Below are positions 5,901 to 12,033 of a stretch of 14,519 bases of DNA, piece after piece. The position numbers were made by a program, and so were the translations under genes. Within the stretch, counting starts at the first letter, position 1, and every line of letters starts with the position of its first letter. The stretch is from contig DUGF01000084.1 of assembly GCA_013331535.1 (NCBI GenBank), forward strand, positions 1 through 14,519, in the 5' to 3' direction. The notes beneath the pieces were generated by a model. The model was given only the letters and a program-made list of their open reading frames with translations. It was not told the origin of the DNA and ran no database searches. Source of the DNA: Microcaldota archaeon (GTDB lineage: Archaea; Micrarchaeota; Micrarchaeia; Anstonellales; Bilamarchaeaceae).

Positions 5901-6872
5901 ATGACCGTCAGCAAATCCGATGATTTACTTCCCTGGACCGAGAAATATCGTCCGCGCACTCTTTCAGAAGTCGCTGGTCAGGTAGAAATCGTCAAAAGCC
6001 TTTCCGCGTTTGTTTCAGAGTGCAACATGCCCAATCTTCTTTTTTCCGGTCCGCCGGGAGTTGGAAAAACAACCTCTTCACTTGCACTTGCAAAGGATCT
6101 TTTTGGAAAGGAATATCTAAGTAATTTTCTTGAGTTGAATGCATCTGATGATCGGGGAATTGACGTTGTCCGTGGAAGAATAAAGGATTTCGCAAGAAGC
6201 GTTTCTATCGGAGAAGTTCCATTCAAACTAATCTTTTTAGACGAGGCTGATGCACTCACTTCAGATGCGCAACACGCGTTAAGGCGAACAATGGAATCAA
6301 ATTCCCGCGTTACGCGTTTCATTCTCAGTTGCAACTACTCCTCAAAAATAATCGAGCCACTCCAGAGCAGATGTGCTGTATTCCGTTTCGTCCAGCTTAA
6401 CCAGGACGAAGTCTCGAAAATGCTTGATAAAGTTGCAAAAGCCGAGAGTTTATCTCTTGAAAAAGGATCTACGGAAGCAATTTTCTATGTTTCAGAAGGA
6501 GATCTGCGCAGGGCAATAAACTGTTTGCAAGGTTGTGCGCTCCATTCAAAAAAGATAACTGCTGATCTTGTCCATAAAACAAGCAGCCGGGCAAAACCCA
6601 AGGAAGTCGTGGAAATGATGGAGCTTGCGCTGAAGGGAGATTTCCAAAAATCACGTGAATCTCTGAACAAGCTTATGATAAGTTATGGGCTTGGCGGCGA
6701 AGACATTCTGATGCAAATGTACCGAGAGGTTTCCGGTTTGTCTATTCCCGAAGATAAAAAGATGGTACTCATCGGCCATATCGGTGAATTCAATTTCCGA
6801 ATGGTTGAAGGTGCGAATGAGCGCATACAGCTTGAGGCGCTTCTTGCGCAGATGGTTCTTTTGGTAAAATGA
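5901..6872 (+). CDS. rfcS: replication factor C small subunit
   Basis: RfcS is the AAA+ motor subunit of the archaeal clamp loader, which opens and loads PCNA on primed DNA together with RfcL. The 323-residue length from ATG5901 fits the family. PWTEKYRPRTLSEVAGQ at 11-27 is the RFC box region, Walker A GPPGVGKT is at 50-57, Walker B LDEAD at 113-117, the arginine-finger motif SRC at 156-158 and the sensor-2 region GDLRRAINCLQ near 200-210. Many archaeal rfcS genes carry inteins, but none interrupts this one. An upstream ATG5871 in the same frame is less likely. The gene is divergent from the KaiC-like gene and is followed after 62 nt by thioredoxin reductase. The large subunit is not in the window. 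Confidence 0.97.
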   Translation: MTVSKSDDLLPWTEKYRPRTLSEVAGQVEIVKSLSAFVSECNMPNLLFSGPPGVGKTTSSLALAKDLFGKEYLSNFLELNASDDRGIDVVRGRIKDFARSVSIGEVPFKLIFLDEADALTSDAQHALRRTMESNSRVTRFILSCNYSSKIIEPLQSRCAVFRFVQLNQDEVSKMLDKVAKAESLSLEKGSTEAIFYVSEGDLRRAINCLQGCALHSKKITADLVHKTSSRAKPKEVVEMMELALKGDFQKSRESLNKLMISYGLGGEDILMQMYREVSGLSIPEDKKMVLIGHIGEFNFRMVEGANERIQLEALLAQMVLLVK

Positions 6873-6934
6873 TATATGAAGAACTAAGAAATAAATCATT
6901 AACGATGTTTTAATCCATTGAAGAGGTTTGTGTT

Positions 6935-8038
6935 ATGTGTGGCATGAGTTTTAAACTTCAGGAAGCTCCGAAGGTTCATGAGCCTGTTAAGGCAAAGTTC
7001 CCGGTTGATGTGAAAATCCTGACTCAAAACGCGAAACGCGAAACAGTCTATGATATAATAGTGCTCGGTGGTGGTCCAGCGGCACTTAACGCTGCGATTT
7101 ACGGAAGTCGCGCTGGTCTGAGTGTTCTTGTGCTGGAGAAACTGCCCGCAACAGGAGGTTTTGTGGTGAATACCGCGCTTGTTGAAAACTGGCTTGGTGT
7201 TGAATCAATGTCTGGTTTTGATCTTGCTGCAAAAATGGCATCGCATGCCGCGAAATTCGGTGCAGAAATAAAAACAATGACCGAAGTTGTAGGCGCGGAT
7301 CTTACCGGGAAAGTAAAAAAAGTAAAAACCGCGGACGGTTCGGAATATTTTGGCCTTACTATTATAATAGCAACTGGCACAGGGCATGCAAAACTCGGAG
7401 TTCCGGGTGAAAAGGAATTTTTCAGTAAGGGAATAAGCTACTGCGCACCATGTGACGGAATGTTTTTCAAAGGAAAAAAAATTGCCGTAGTTGGCGGGGG
7501 AAATTCCGCATTCAGCGAGGCGATTTTCCTTTCAAGAATCGCAAAAGAGGTAGTAATTATTCACAGGCGCGATGCATTCCGGGCAGAGCAGGCACTTGTT
7601 AATGCCGCAAAGAAAATCCAAAATATTTCGTATCTTCTCAATTCAACAGTTTCCGCGTTTCGCGGGGATAAAAAATTAACTTCTCTAGTAATCAAGAATG
7701 CGAAGAGCGGAAAACTCGAAACCATTCAGTTCGAAGGCGCGTTCATTTACGTCGGCCTTGTTCCGAACACAAAGCTTCTAGGAAGCGGAACAAGTGAAAC
7801 AAGTGTTGGTCTGGCCGGAGTAAATGTTGATGAAAAAGGCTTTATTGTCACTGATGAAAAGATGCGGACAAATATTCGCGGGGTGTTTGCCGCAGGGGAT
7901 GTCCGTGCAACTCCTCTACGTCAGATTGTAACTGCGGCTTCAGATGGTGCGATTGCTGCGATTTCAGCGCAGGAGTATATTGGCGAATCGGGCATAAAAG
8001 AACATCTTTCGGAAATAAAGTTAATAAAACCGAATTAA
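6935..8038 (+). CDS. trxB: thioredoxin reductase (FAD/NAD(P)H-dependent)
   Basis: This 367-residue flavoprotein transfers electrons from NAD(P)H via FAD to a redox-active CxxC and on to thioredoxin-type partners in the cytoplasm. The FAD-binding GGGPAA is at 45-50, the redox pair CAPC at 170-173, and the nucleotide-binding GGGNSA at 187-192. HRRDAFR at 210-216 has arginines that usually favour NADPH, and the C-terminal FAD motif GVFAAGD is present. ATG6935 has GAGGT seven bases upstream. About 37 residues precede the usual start of the FAD fold, including Cys2 and a charged, Pro-containing stretch. No later start with a ribosome site shortens this, so the extension looks real. The TAA stop is followed at once by an in-frame TGA. 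No thioredoxin gene is nearby. Confidence 0.96.
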   Translation: MCGMSFKLQEAPKVHEPVKAKFPVDVKILTQNAKRETVYDIIVLGGGPAALNAAIYGSRAGLSVLVLEKLPATGGFVVNTALVENWLGVESMSGFDLAAKMASHAAKFGAEIKTMTEVVGADLTGKVKKVKTADGSEYFGLTIIIATGTGHAKLGVPGEKEFFSKGISYCAPCDGMFFKGKKIAVVGGGNSAFSEAIFLSRIAKEVVIIHRRDAFRAEQALVNAAKKIQNISYLLNSTVSAFRGDKKLTSLVIKNAKSGKLETIQFEGAFIYVGLVPNTKLLGSGTSETSVGLAGVNVDEKGFIVTDEKMRTNIRGVFAAGDVRATPLRQIVTAASDGAIAAISAQEYIGESGIKEHLSEIKLIKPN

Positions 8039-8096
8039 TGAAACTGGATCAATGAAACAAATTTGAGAAAATAAAGTTAATGAAACAAAATTAATT
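8013..8096. repeat. three imperfect 28-bp tandem units after trxB
   Basis: Units begin at 8013, 8041 and 8069. The first and third agree at about 26 of 32 positions compared (8013-8044 with 8069-8100), and the second and third share an exact AATGAAACAAA at 28-nt spacing. The first unit covers the last codons and stop of trxB, so the repeat appears to be a duplication of the gene's 3' end. It fills the gap before ppcA. Confidence 0.6.
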
Positions 8097-8106
8097 GAGC
8101 AATGTT

Positions 8107-8111
8107 GGTGA
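8107..8111 (+). promoter_or_regulatory. Shine-Dalgarno GGTGA choosing ATG8117 of ppcA
   Basis: GGTGA lies five bases before ATG8117. An in-frame ATG8102 would overlap this site and has no good site of its own. ATG8117 also places the conserved RCMSTQHPDN motif near the N-terminus, as in other archaeal PpcA proteins. Confidence 0.65.
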
Positions 8112-8116
8112 AACTT

Positions 8117-9628
8117 ATGTCTTCAATAAAATCGTCCCAGGTCTCGCGTTGCATGAGTACCCAGCATCCTGATAATATTTCCTCCCCATTTTTCGCGGAT
8201 GGGGAAGTAATCCAATCCGATGCAGAAGTAAAAGAGGCATTCTACGTTTTCTCGCAGCTTGGCTGCAAAGAGCAGATGTGGGACAGCGAAGGAAAGGAAG
8301 CAGACAATCAGGTCGTTGAAAAACTGCTTTCACGCTATACGGAATTTTTCAGCAAAAATCTTATCGGCAGGGATCTTTTCCTCACATACAGGGTTCCAAA
8401 TCCCGCAATTCAGAAAGAACAGGGAAAAATTCTCCTGGAAACATTGCATAGTATTCCGCGTGCATTTGATGTTGCGCAATCAGTGAACAATGGTATTGCT
8501 CCGATTTTTGAAATAATCCTTCCGATGACTACTTCTGCGGAAGAACTTGAACGGATACGAGATTATTATTCAAGGGTTATGGTCGGGCAACGGGATACCC
8601 TGATTGGAAAAATGAATAAACAGGGTCATGGTGGAGTTGCGGTAAAAGACTGGATAGGGGATTTCAAGCCTGACGAAATAAATGTTATACCTCTTTTTGA
8701 AACGAGCGAGGCTTTGATGGGTTGTGCGGATATTGTTGAAGAATATCTGCATGGTAAGGAAAAGAAATTAGAATATCAGCGCGTGTTTTTGGCAAGAAGT
8801 GATCCTGCGCTCAATTACGGCGCGGCATCTGCGGTTCTCATGGCAAAATGCGCCTTATTCGATCTTCAGGAATTGGAGGAGCGTATTAATGTTGAACTTC
8901 TTCCGATTCTTGGTGTTGGCGGAGCTCCGTTCAGAGGAAATTTCAGACCTGACAACGTAAGCAATTGCGGGGATGAATATCCAAGCGTGCAGACATTCAC
9001 CGCACAGTCTTCATTCAAATATGATCATCATCCAAGGGATGTTATAAATGCAGTCGATATCCTCAATCATTCAAAGCGGTCAGAAGCGCTTTCTATTGAT
9101 CGCGGTACCTCGCTGAACTATATTGAAAAGATGAAAACACACTACCAAAAGGAAATATCTCATCTCGCGGACATAATCAATGCACTTGCAAGCCATATTC
9201 CCGCAAGAAGAAGCCGCAAACTTCACATTGGTTTGTTTGGATACTCACGTTCGCTGAAGGGAATGCGCCTTCCGCGTGCAATCAATTTCTGTGCTGCACT
9301 TTACTCTATTGGCCTTCCACCGGAATTTCTCGGGCTTGGCGGGTTAACAGAAAAGGAATTAGATGGTCTTCGCGAAATTTATGTGAAATTAGACGAGGAT
9401 TTGCGTGATGCAGGAAAATTCTTCAGTAGAAAGGCGTTTAATGAGTTGCCGCACGAAATCCAAAAATCTGTTGCTCCAGTGATTGATCGTATAATTGAGG
9501 ATTGTGAAACCGATCCGGATTATGAATCTCTTGCCTATCGCACTATTATTAATATTAAAGGAGGGCACACAGTCACGCTCACAGAAGATGTCAAGAGAAT
9601 GGCATGGATGAGGAAATTTTTGGGGTAA
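8117..9628 (+). CDS. ppcA: archaeal-type phosphoenolpyruvate carboxylase
   Basis: PpcA converts PEP and bicarbonate to oxaloacetate and phosphate. It is the short archaeal form, 503 residues here against roughly 900 for the bacterial and plant enzyme. The family hallmark RCMSTQHPDN is at 11-20. FLARSDPALNYG lies near 223-235, GVGGAPFRGNFRPDN near 266-280 and a His-rich HHPRDV segment near 304-309. The archaeal enzymes are generally insensitive to the allosteric effectors of the long form. The gene sits 78 nt after trxB and 42 nt before the malic enzyme start, so cotranscription with the malic enzyme is likely. The pair suggests flow of PEP through oxaloacetate and malate to pyruvate, or replenishment of C4 acids. 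The direction in the cell cannot be read from sequence. Confidence 0.96.
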   Translation: MSSIKSSQVSRCMSTQHPDNISSPFFADGEVIQSDAEVKEAFYVFSQLGCKEQMWDSEGKEADNQVVEKLLSRYTEFFSKNLIGRDLFLTYRVPNPAIQKEQGKILLETLHSIPRAFDVAQSVNNGIAPIFEIILPMTTSAEELERIRDYYSRVMVGQRDTLIGKMNKQGHGGVAVKDWIGDFKPDEINVIPLFETSEALMGCADIVEEYLHGKEKKLEYQRVFLARSDPALNYGAASAVLMAKCALFDLQELEERINVELLPILGVGGAPFRGNFRPDNVSNCGDEYPSVQTFTAQSSFKYDHHPRDVINAVDILNHSKRSEALSIDRGTSLNYIEKMKTHYQKEISHLADIINALASHIPARRSRKLHIGLFGYSRSLKGMRLPRAINFCAALYSIGLPPEFLGLGGLTEKELDGLREIYVKLDEDLRDAGKFFSRKAFNELPHEIQKSVAPVIDRIIEDCETDPDYESLAYRTIINIKGGHTVTLTEDVKRMAWMRKFLG

Positions 9629-9661
9629 GTAAGCGACGTTATGGCAAGCGACCATTATACA

Positions 9662-9666
9662 GTGAT
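9662..9666 (+). promoter_or_regulatory. Shine-Dalgarno GTGAT choosing ATG9671 of malic enzyme
   Basis: GTGAT is four bases before ATG9671, the same motif and spacing as for the small membrane gene at 4846. ATG9641, ten codons upstream, has only a distant GGGG. Confidence 0.5.
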
Positions 9667-9670
9667 TCTT

Positions 9671-10840
9671 ATGGCTGACACAAAATGGACTAAAGAAGAA
9701 GTGCTAGAGCTGCATCGCAAACTTCGAGGAAAAGTTGGTATAGAAGGAAAATCCCCTATTAATACTATGAAGGACCTAAGTCTTTTGTACACGCCTGGTG
9801 TTGCTGATGCATGCAGGGAAATTGCGGCTAACAAAGAACTTGCATACGAATACACGATGAAATCCAATTCTGTTGCAATTGTAACTGATGGAACTCGGGT
9901 GCTTGGGCTTGGAAACATCGGTCCAGAAGCCGCGCTTCCGGTCATGGAAGGAAAGGCACTGATTATGAAACAGTTCGGAAATATTAATGCGTTTCCGATT
10001 TGTCTGCGGACAACCGATCCAGATAAGATAGTTGAGGCTGTTCGGCACATTGAACCTGTTTTCGGTGCTATAAATCTGGAGGATATAGAAACACCCAAAG
10101 TTTTTGATATTGAGGAACGGCTGACCGAAGGACCTGATGCGCTTGGCATTCCGGTCTTCCATGATGACCAGCACGGAACAGCAATCGTTGTTCTTGCCGC
10201 ACTCATAAATGCGTTGAAGGTTGTTGGAAAAAACAAGGAAACTATCCGGGTTGGGGTGGTTGGTGCGGGTTCGGCTGGCCATGGAATCGCGAAACTTCTT
10301 ACAGCATACGGGGTGAAAGATCTTGTTGTTTTTGATAGCAAAGGCGCAATCACAAATCTAAGAACAGACCTTGACCTTCACAAAATGGAGCTTGCCAATA
10401 TAACTAATGAAGGCGGGTTCAATGGAACTATTAAGGAATTCCAAGGAGCCGACGTATTAATCGCTGCATCAAAAAATGGCGCAGTTCCGCACGAGACGTT
10501 GCAAAACATGAAAAATGATAAAATTGTTTTTTCATTGTCAAATCCAAATCCAGAAATCTCTCCTGAAGATGCACAAAATTTCGGAGTGAGAATTTACGCA
10601 ACGGGGAGGAGCGACCTTCCCAATCAGGTGAACAATTCCCTGTGCTTTCCGGGATTCCTTCGCGCGCTTCTTGATCTACGCGTGAGAAAAATAACCAACA
10701 AGATGAAAATCGCTGCCGCAGAGGCAATCTCAGGATGCGTTGCAGAAGAGGAATTACAGGAAACAAAAATCGTTCCAGAGATTTTTGACACGAATATTGT
10801 TCCGGAGATAAAGAGGAAAGTGGCGTCTGCGATCTCCTGA
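9671..10840 (+). CDS. malic enzyme (malate dehydrogenase, decarboxylating)
   Basis: This 389-residue enzyme oxidatively decarboxylates malate to pyruvate and CO2 with NAD(P)+; many members also decarboxylate oxaloacetate. Numbered from ATG9671, the catalytic Tyr is in LLYTPGVA (Y40), the catalytic Lys in MEGKA (K95), the metal ligands in NLEDIE (E137, D138) and FHDDQHGT (D165, D166), and the nucleotide fold has GAGSAG at 198-203. SNPNPE and NNSLCFPGF follow near the C-terminus. Asp222 at the end of the second beta strand is compatible with NAD but is not decisive. There is no fused phosphotransacetylase domain. An in-frame ATG9641 would add ten residues and leave only 12 nt after ppcA. It is probably the last gene of the unit, being followed by a terminator-like palindrome. 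Confidence 0.95.
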   Translation: MADTKWTKEEVLELHRKLRGKVGIEGKSPINTMKDLSLLYTPGVADACREIAANKELAYEYTMKSNSVAIVTDGTRVLGLGNIGPEAALPVMEGKALIMKQFGNINAFPICLRTTDPDKIVEAVRHIEPVFGAINLEDIETPKVFDIEERLTEGPDALGIPVFHDDQHGTAIVVLAALINALKVVGKNKETIRVGVVGAGSAGHGIAKLLTAYGVKDLVVFDSKGAITNLRTDLDLHKMELANITNEGGFNGTIKEFQGADVLIAASKNGAVPHETLQNMKNDKIVFSLSNPNPEISPEDAQNFGVRIYATGRSDLPNQVNNSLCFPGFLRALLDLRVRKITNKMKIAAAEAISGCVAEEELQETKIVPEIFDTNIVPEIKRKVASAIS

Positions 10841-10858
10841 TTCCTAAACAAAAACCGT

Positions 10859-10933
10859 GCGGAACAAAAACAAAATCAATTTGGCGAATCCGAAAAATTA
10901 ATTTTTACGATTCCGTTTCTTTGATTTTTTCCG
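10859..10933. terminator. nested AT-rich palindrome after malic enzyme, probable terminator
   Basis: AAAAATTAATTTTT (10893-10906) is a perfect 14-bp palindrome. It is flanked by GAATC (10886-10890) and GATTC (10909-10913) with a two-base mismatch, and then by AAAATCAA (10872-10879) pairing with TTGATTTT (10921-10928). A T-rich run at 10916-10930 follows. Archaeal termination often uses T-runs, so this probably ends the ppcA and malic enzyme transcript. The 149-nt gap 10841-10989 holds only this and the next promoter. Confidence 0.5.
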
Positions 10934-10956
10934 TTCGATTCCGACCGATTCGTTTT

Positions 10957-10964
10957 TTATATAT
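10957..10964 (+). promoter_or_regulatory. TATA box of the six-helix membrane gene
   Basis: TTATATAT within a T-rich stretch is the clearest TATA box in the window. Its centre is about 29 nt before ATG10990, so transcription should begin at or within a few bases of that ATG. The mRNA is then leaderless or nearly so. Confidence 0.65.
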
Positions 10965-10989
10965 TACCATCTTAATCACTTTGATCTCC

Positions 10990-11787
10990 ATGTTGAACTC
11001 AATAAACCGCGCTATCGGAACCTATATGAAAAGACCGCTTTTTTTCATGAAATCTGCATTCTTGTTCGCTTTGTTTTACCTGCTCACTCTGTTCGCAGTT
11101 GTTGGATTATTCTTGATATTCTTCTTTGCAATGACTTTGCTTGGAATGACTAAGGATATCGTTCCATTCGTCGTTGCAGGTGCAATTTTGTTTTTAATCT
11201 TTCTTTATCTCACAAGTGCATTCAAGGGCGCATTATTCCGCGCATTTTATCTTTCAGCGAACGGTCAGAAAATGGGCATCCGGGATTTCTGCAGCTATGC
11301 GCTTGGAAACGGTTCAACCTTTTTCGGTATTTTTATAGTTTCAATCTTTTTTGTTGCGCTTCTCAACGCTCCGATTGCGGCCATTTATTGGTTTTATCTT
11401 AAGGATAATATGTTTCAGTATGGCGAAATAATTATCGGAGTTATTTCTCTCGGTCTTACATTCCTCGCAGAATTCTTCGCAGTTCCGGCGATGATGGGTG
11501 CAGCAATTTACGGCACCGGCGTAGGTCGTGCATTTAGCTTTGCAGGAACCTTTGCAAAAAGAACTCATATCGCGGGTCTTTTGTTTTTTGCAGTCTATGC
11601 ATTTGTTTGGCTTACGAGTTATCCCGGCCTGCTTTATGTATCAACGCTCGTTCCTTCGGCGTTTCTAATACTCTTCCTGTTCCTTTTCCTTGTGCATTTT
11701 GTAGCGATGTTTATTACGTATCCGATAATCGCAACGGCGTTTATGTTGTATGTTGAAAAAAAGGTTGCAATGAAAGGGAAGAATTAA
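10990..11787 (+). CDS. six-helix membrane protein, unknown function
   Basis: This is a polytopic membrane protein of 265 residues from ATG10990 (MLNSINRAIGTYMKRP). The frame can be opened from a TTG at 10921, but that would place the TATA box inside the gene, so ATG10990 is chosen. Hydrophobic segments lie at about 23-50, 57-77, 111-137, 145-175, 193-213 and 221-255, with a short basic C-terminus (EKKVAMKGKN). The N-terminal amphipathic stretch before helix 1 and the long helices recall uncharacterised archaeal DUF membrane proteins, but I cannot name the family. No transporter or enzyme motif is visible. After the TAA the same frame continues for 28 Lys-rich codons to a second TAA. Confidence 0.8.
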   Translation: MLNSINRAIGTYMKRPLFFMKSAFLFALFYLLTLFAVVGLFLIFFFAMTLLGMTKDIVPFVVAGAILFLIFLYLTSAFKGALFRAFYLSANGQKMGIRDFCSYALGNGSTFFGIFIVSIFFVALLNAPIAAIYWFYLKDNMFQYGEIIIGVISLGLTFLAEFFAVPAMMGAAIYGTGVGRAFSFAGTFAKRTHIAGLLFFAVYAFVWLTSYPGLLYVSTLVPSAFLILFLFLFLVHFVAMFITYPIIATAFMLYVEKKVAMKGKN

Positions 11788-11907
11788 AATCAAAGGCAAA
11801 ATAAAAAGGAAAAATTAAAGTCAAAAGGAAAAACTAAACTAATCCGTAAGGTTGAAAAGAAAAAATTAAAATAACCTGACACGGTTGAAGCGTTGAAGGA
11901 GGGTAAA

Positions 11908-12033
11908 TTGAATAACTATGTTCACAAAACTGGTTTTTACCTCGGAGAGAACTCTGAGGCCATTAGAAACCTTTTTAAATATTATCATTTTAATCTGAAC
12001 AGAAAAGTTTCTGATAATGGGGTAAGACTATGA
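11908..12033 (+). CDS. possible 41-codon small ORF overlapping the surface-protein start
   Basis: A TTG codon at 11908 follows a strong Shine-Dalgarno (AGGAGGG, 11897-11903) with a 4-nt spacer. It opens 41 codons that end in a TGA at 12031-12033, overlapping the ATG12030 of the next gene as ATGA. The peptide (NNYVHKTGFYLGENSEAIRN, then a basic C-terminal part) has ordinary globular composition rather than random AT-rich composition. Against it, the start is TTG, and the promoter of the surface gene lies inside it. It could be a coupled leader ORF, a remnant, or chance. Confidence 0.3.
   Translation: MNNYVHKTGFYLGENSEAIRNLFKYYHFNLNRKVSDNGVRL
11940..11959. repeat. 8-bp hairpin upstream of the surface-gene promoter
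   Basis: Positions 11940-11947 pair with 11952-11959 (seven Watson-Crick pairs and one G-U) around a 4-nt loop. It lies 6 nt before the promoter and could be an operator or a terminator of readthrough. It could also be simply part of the small ORF. Confidence 0.4.
11965..11980 (+). promoter_or_regulatory. BRE/TATA promoter of the surface-protein gene
   Basis: AGAAAC followed by CTTTTTAAAT resembles an archaeal BRE plus TATA box. Transcription would start about 26 nt downstream, near 12002, leaving a leader of about 27 nt with GGGGTAAG (12019-12026) as a weak ribosome site before ATG12030. Confidence 0.6.

Larger units (their letters stand above)
11788..12029. other. A-rich intergenic gap with possible leader signals
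   Basis: The first 87 nt (11788-11874) are A-rich, and read in the frame of the preceding membrane gene they give 28 codons that are largely Lys. The rest holds a strong AGGAGGG site, a possible 41-codon ORF, a hairpin and a promoter, each listed separately. ATTATCA (11981-11987) and TGATAAT (12012-12018) form a further inverted repeat that brackets the predicted transcript start of the surface protein gene. Confidence 0.6.

Noticed and set aside
9655..10353. 232-codon ORF antisense to malic enzyme
   Set aside because: It is the mirror of a well-supported enzyme gene. Its Ser/Arg/Pro-rich composition is typical of an antisense shadow and it has no ribosome site.
10921..10989. TTG-started N-terminal extension of the six-helix membrane protein
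   Set aside because: The clear TATA box at 10957-10964 lies inside it and would place the transcript start at ATG10990, so this segment is probably not transcribed as part of the gene.
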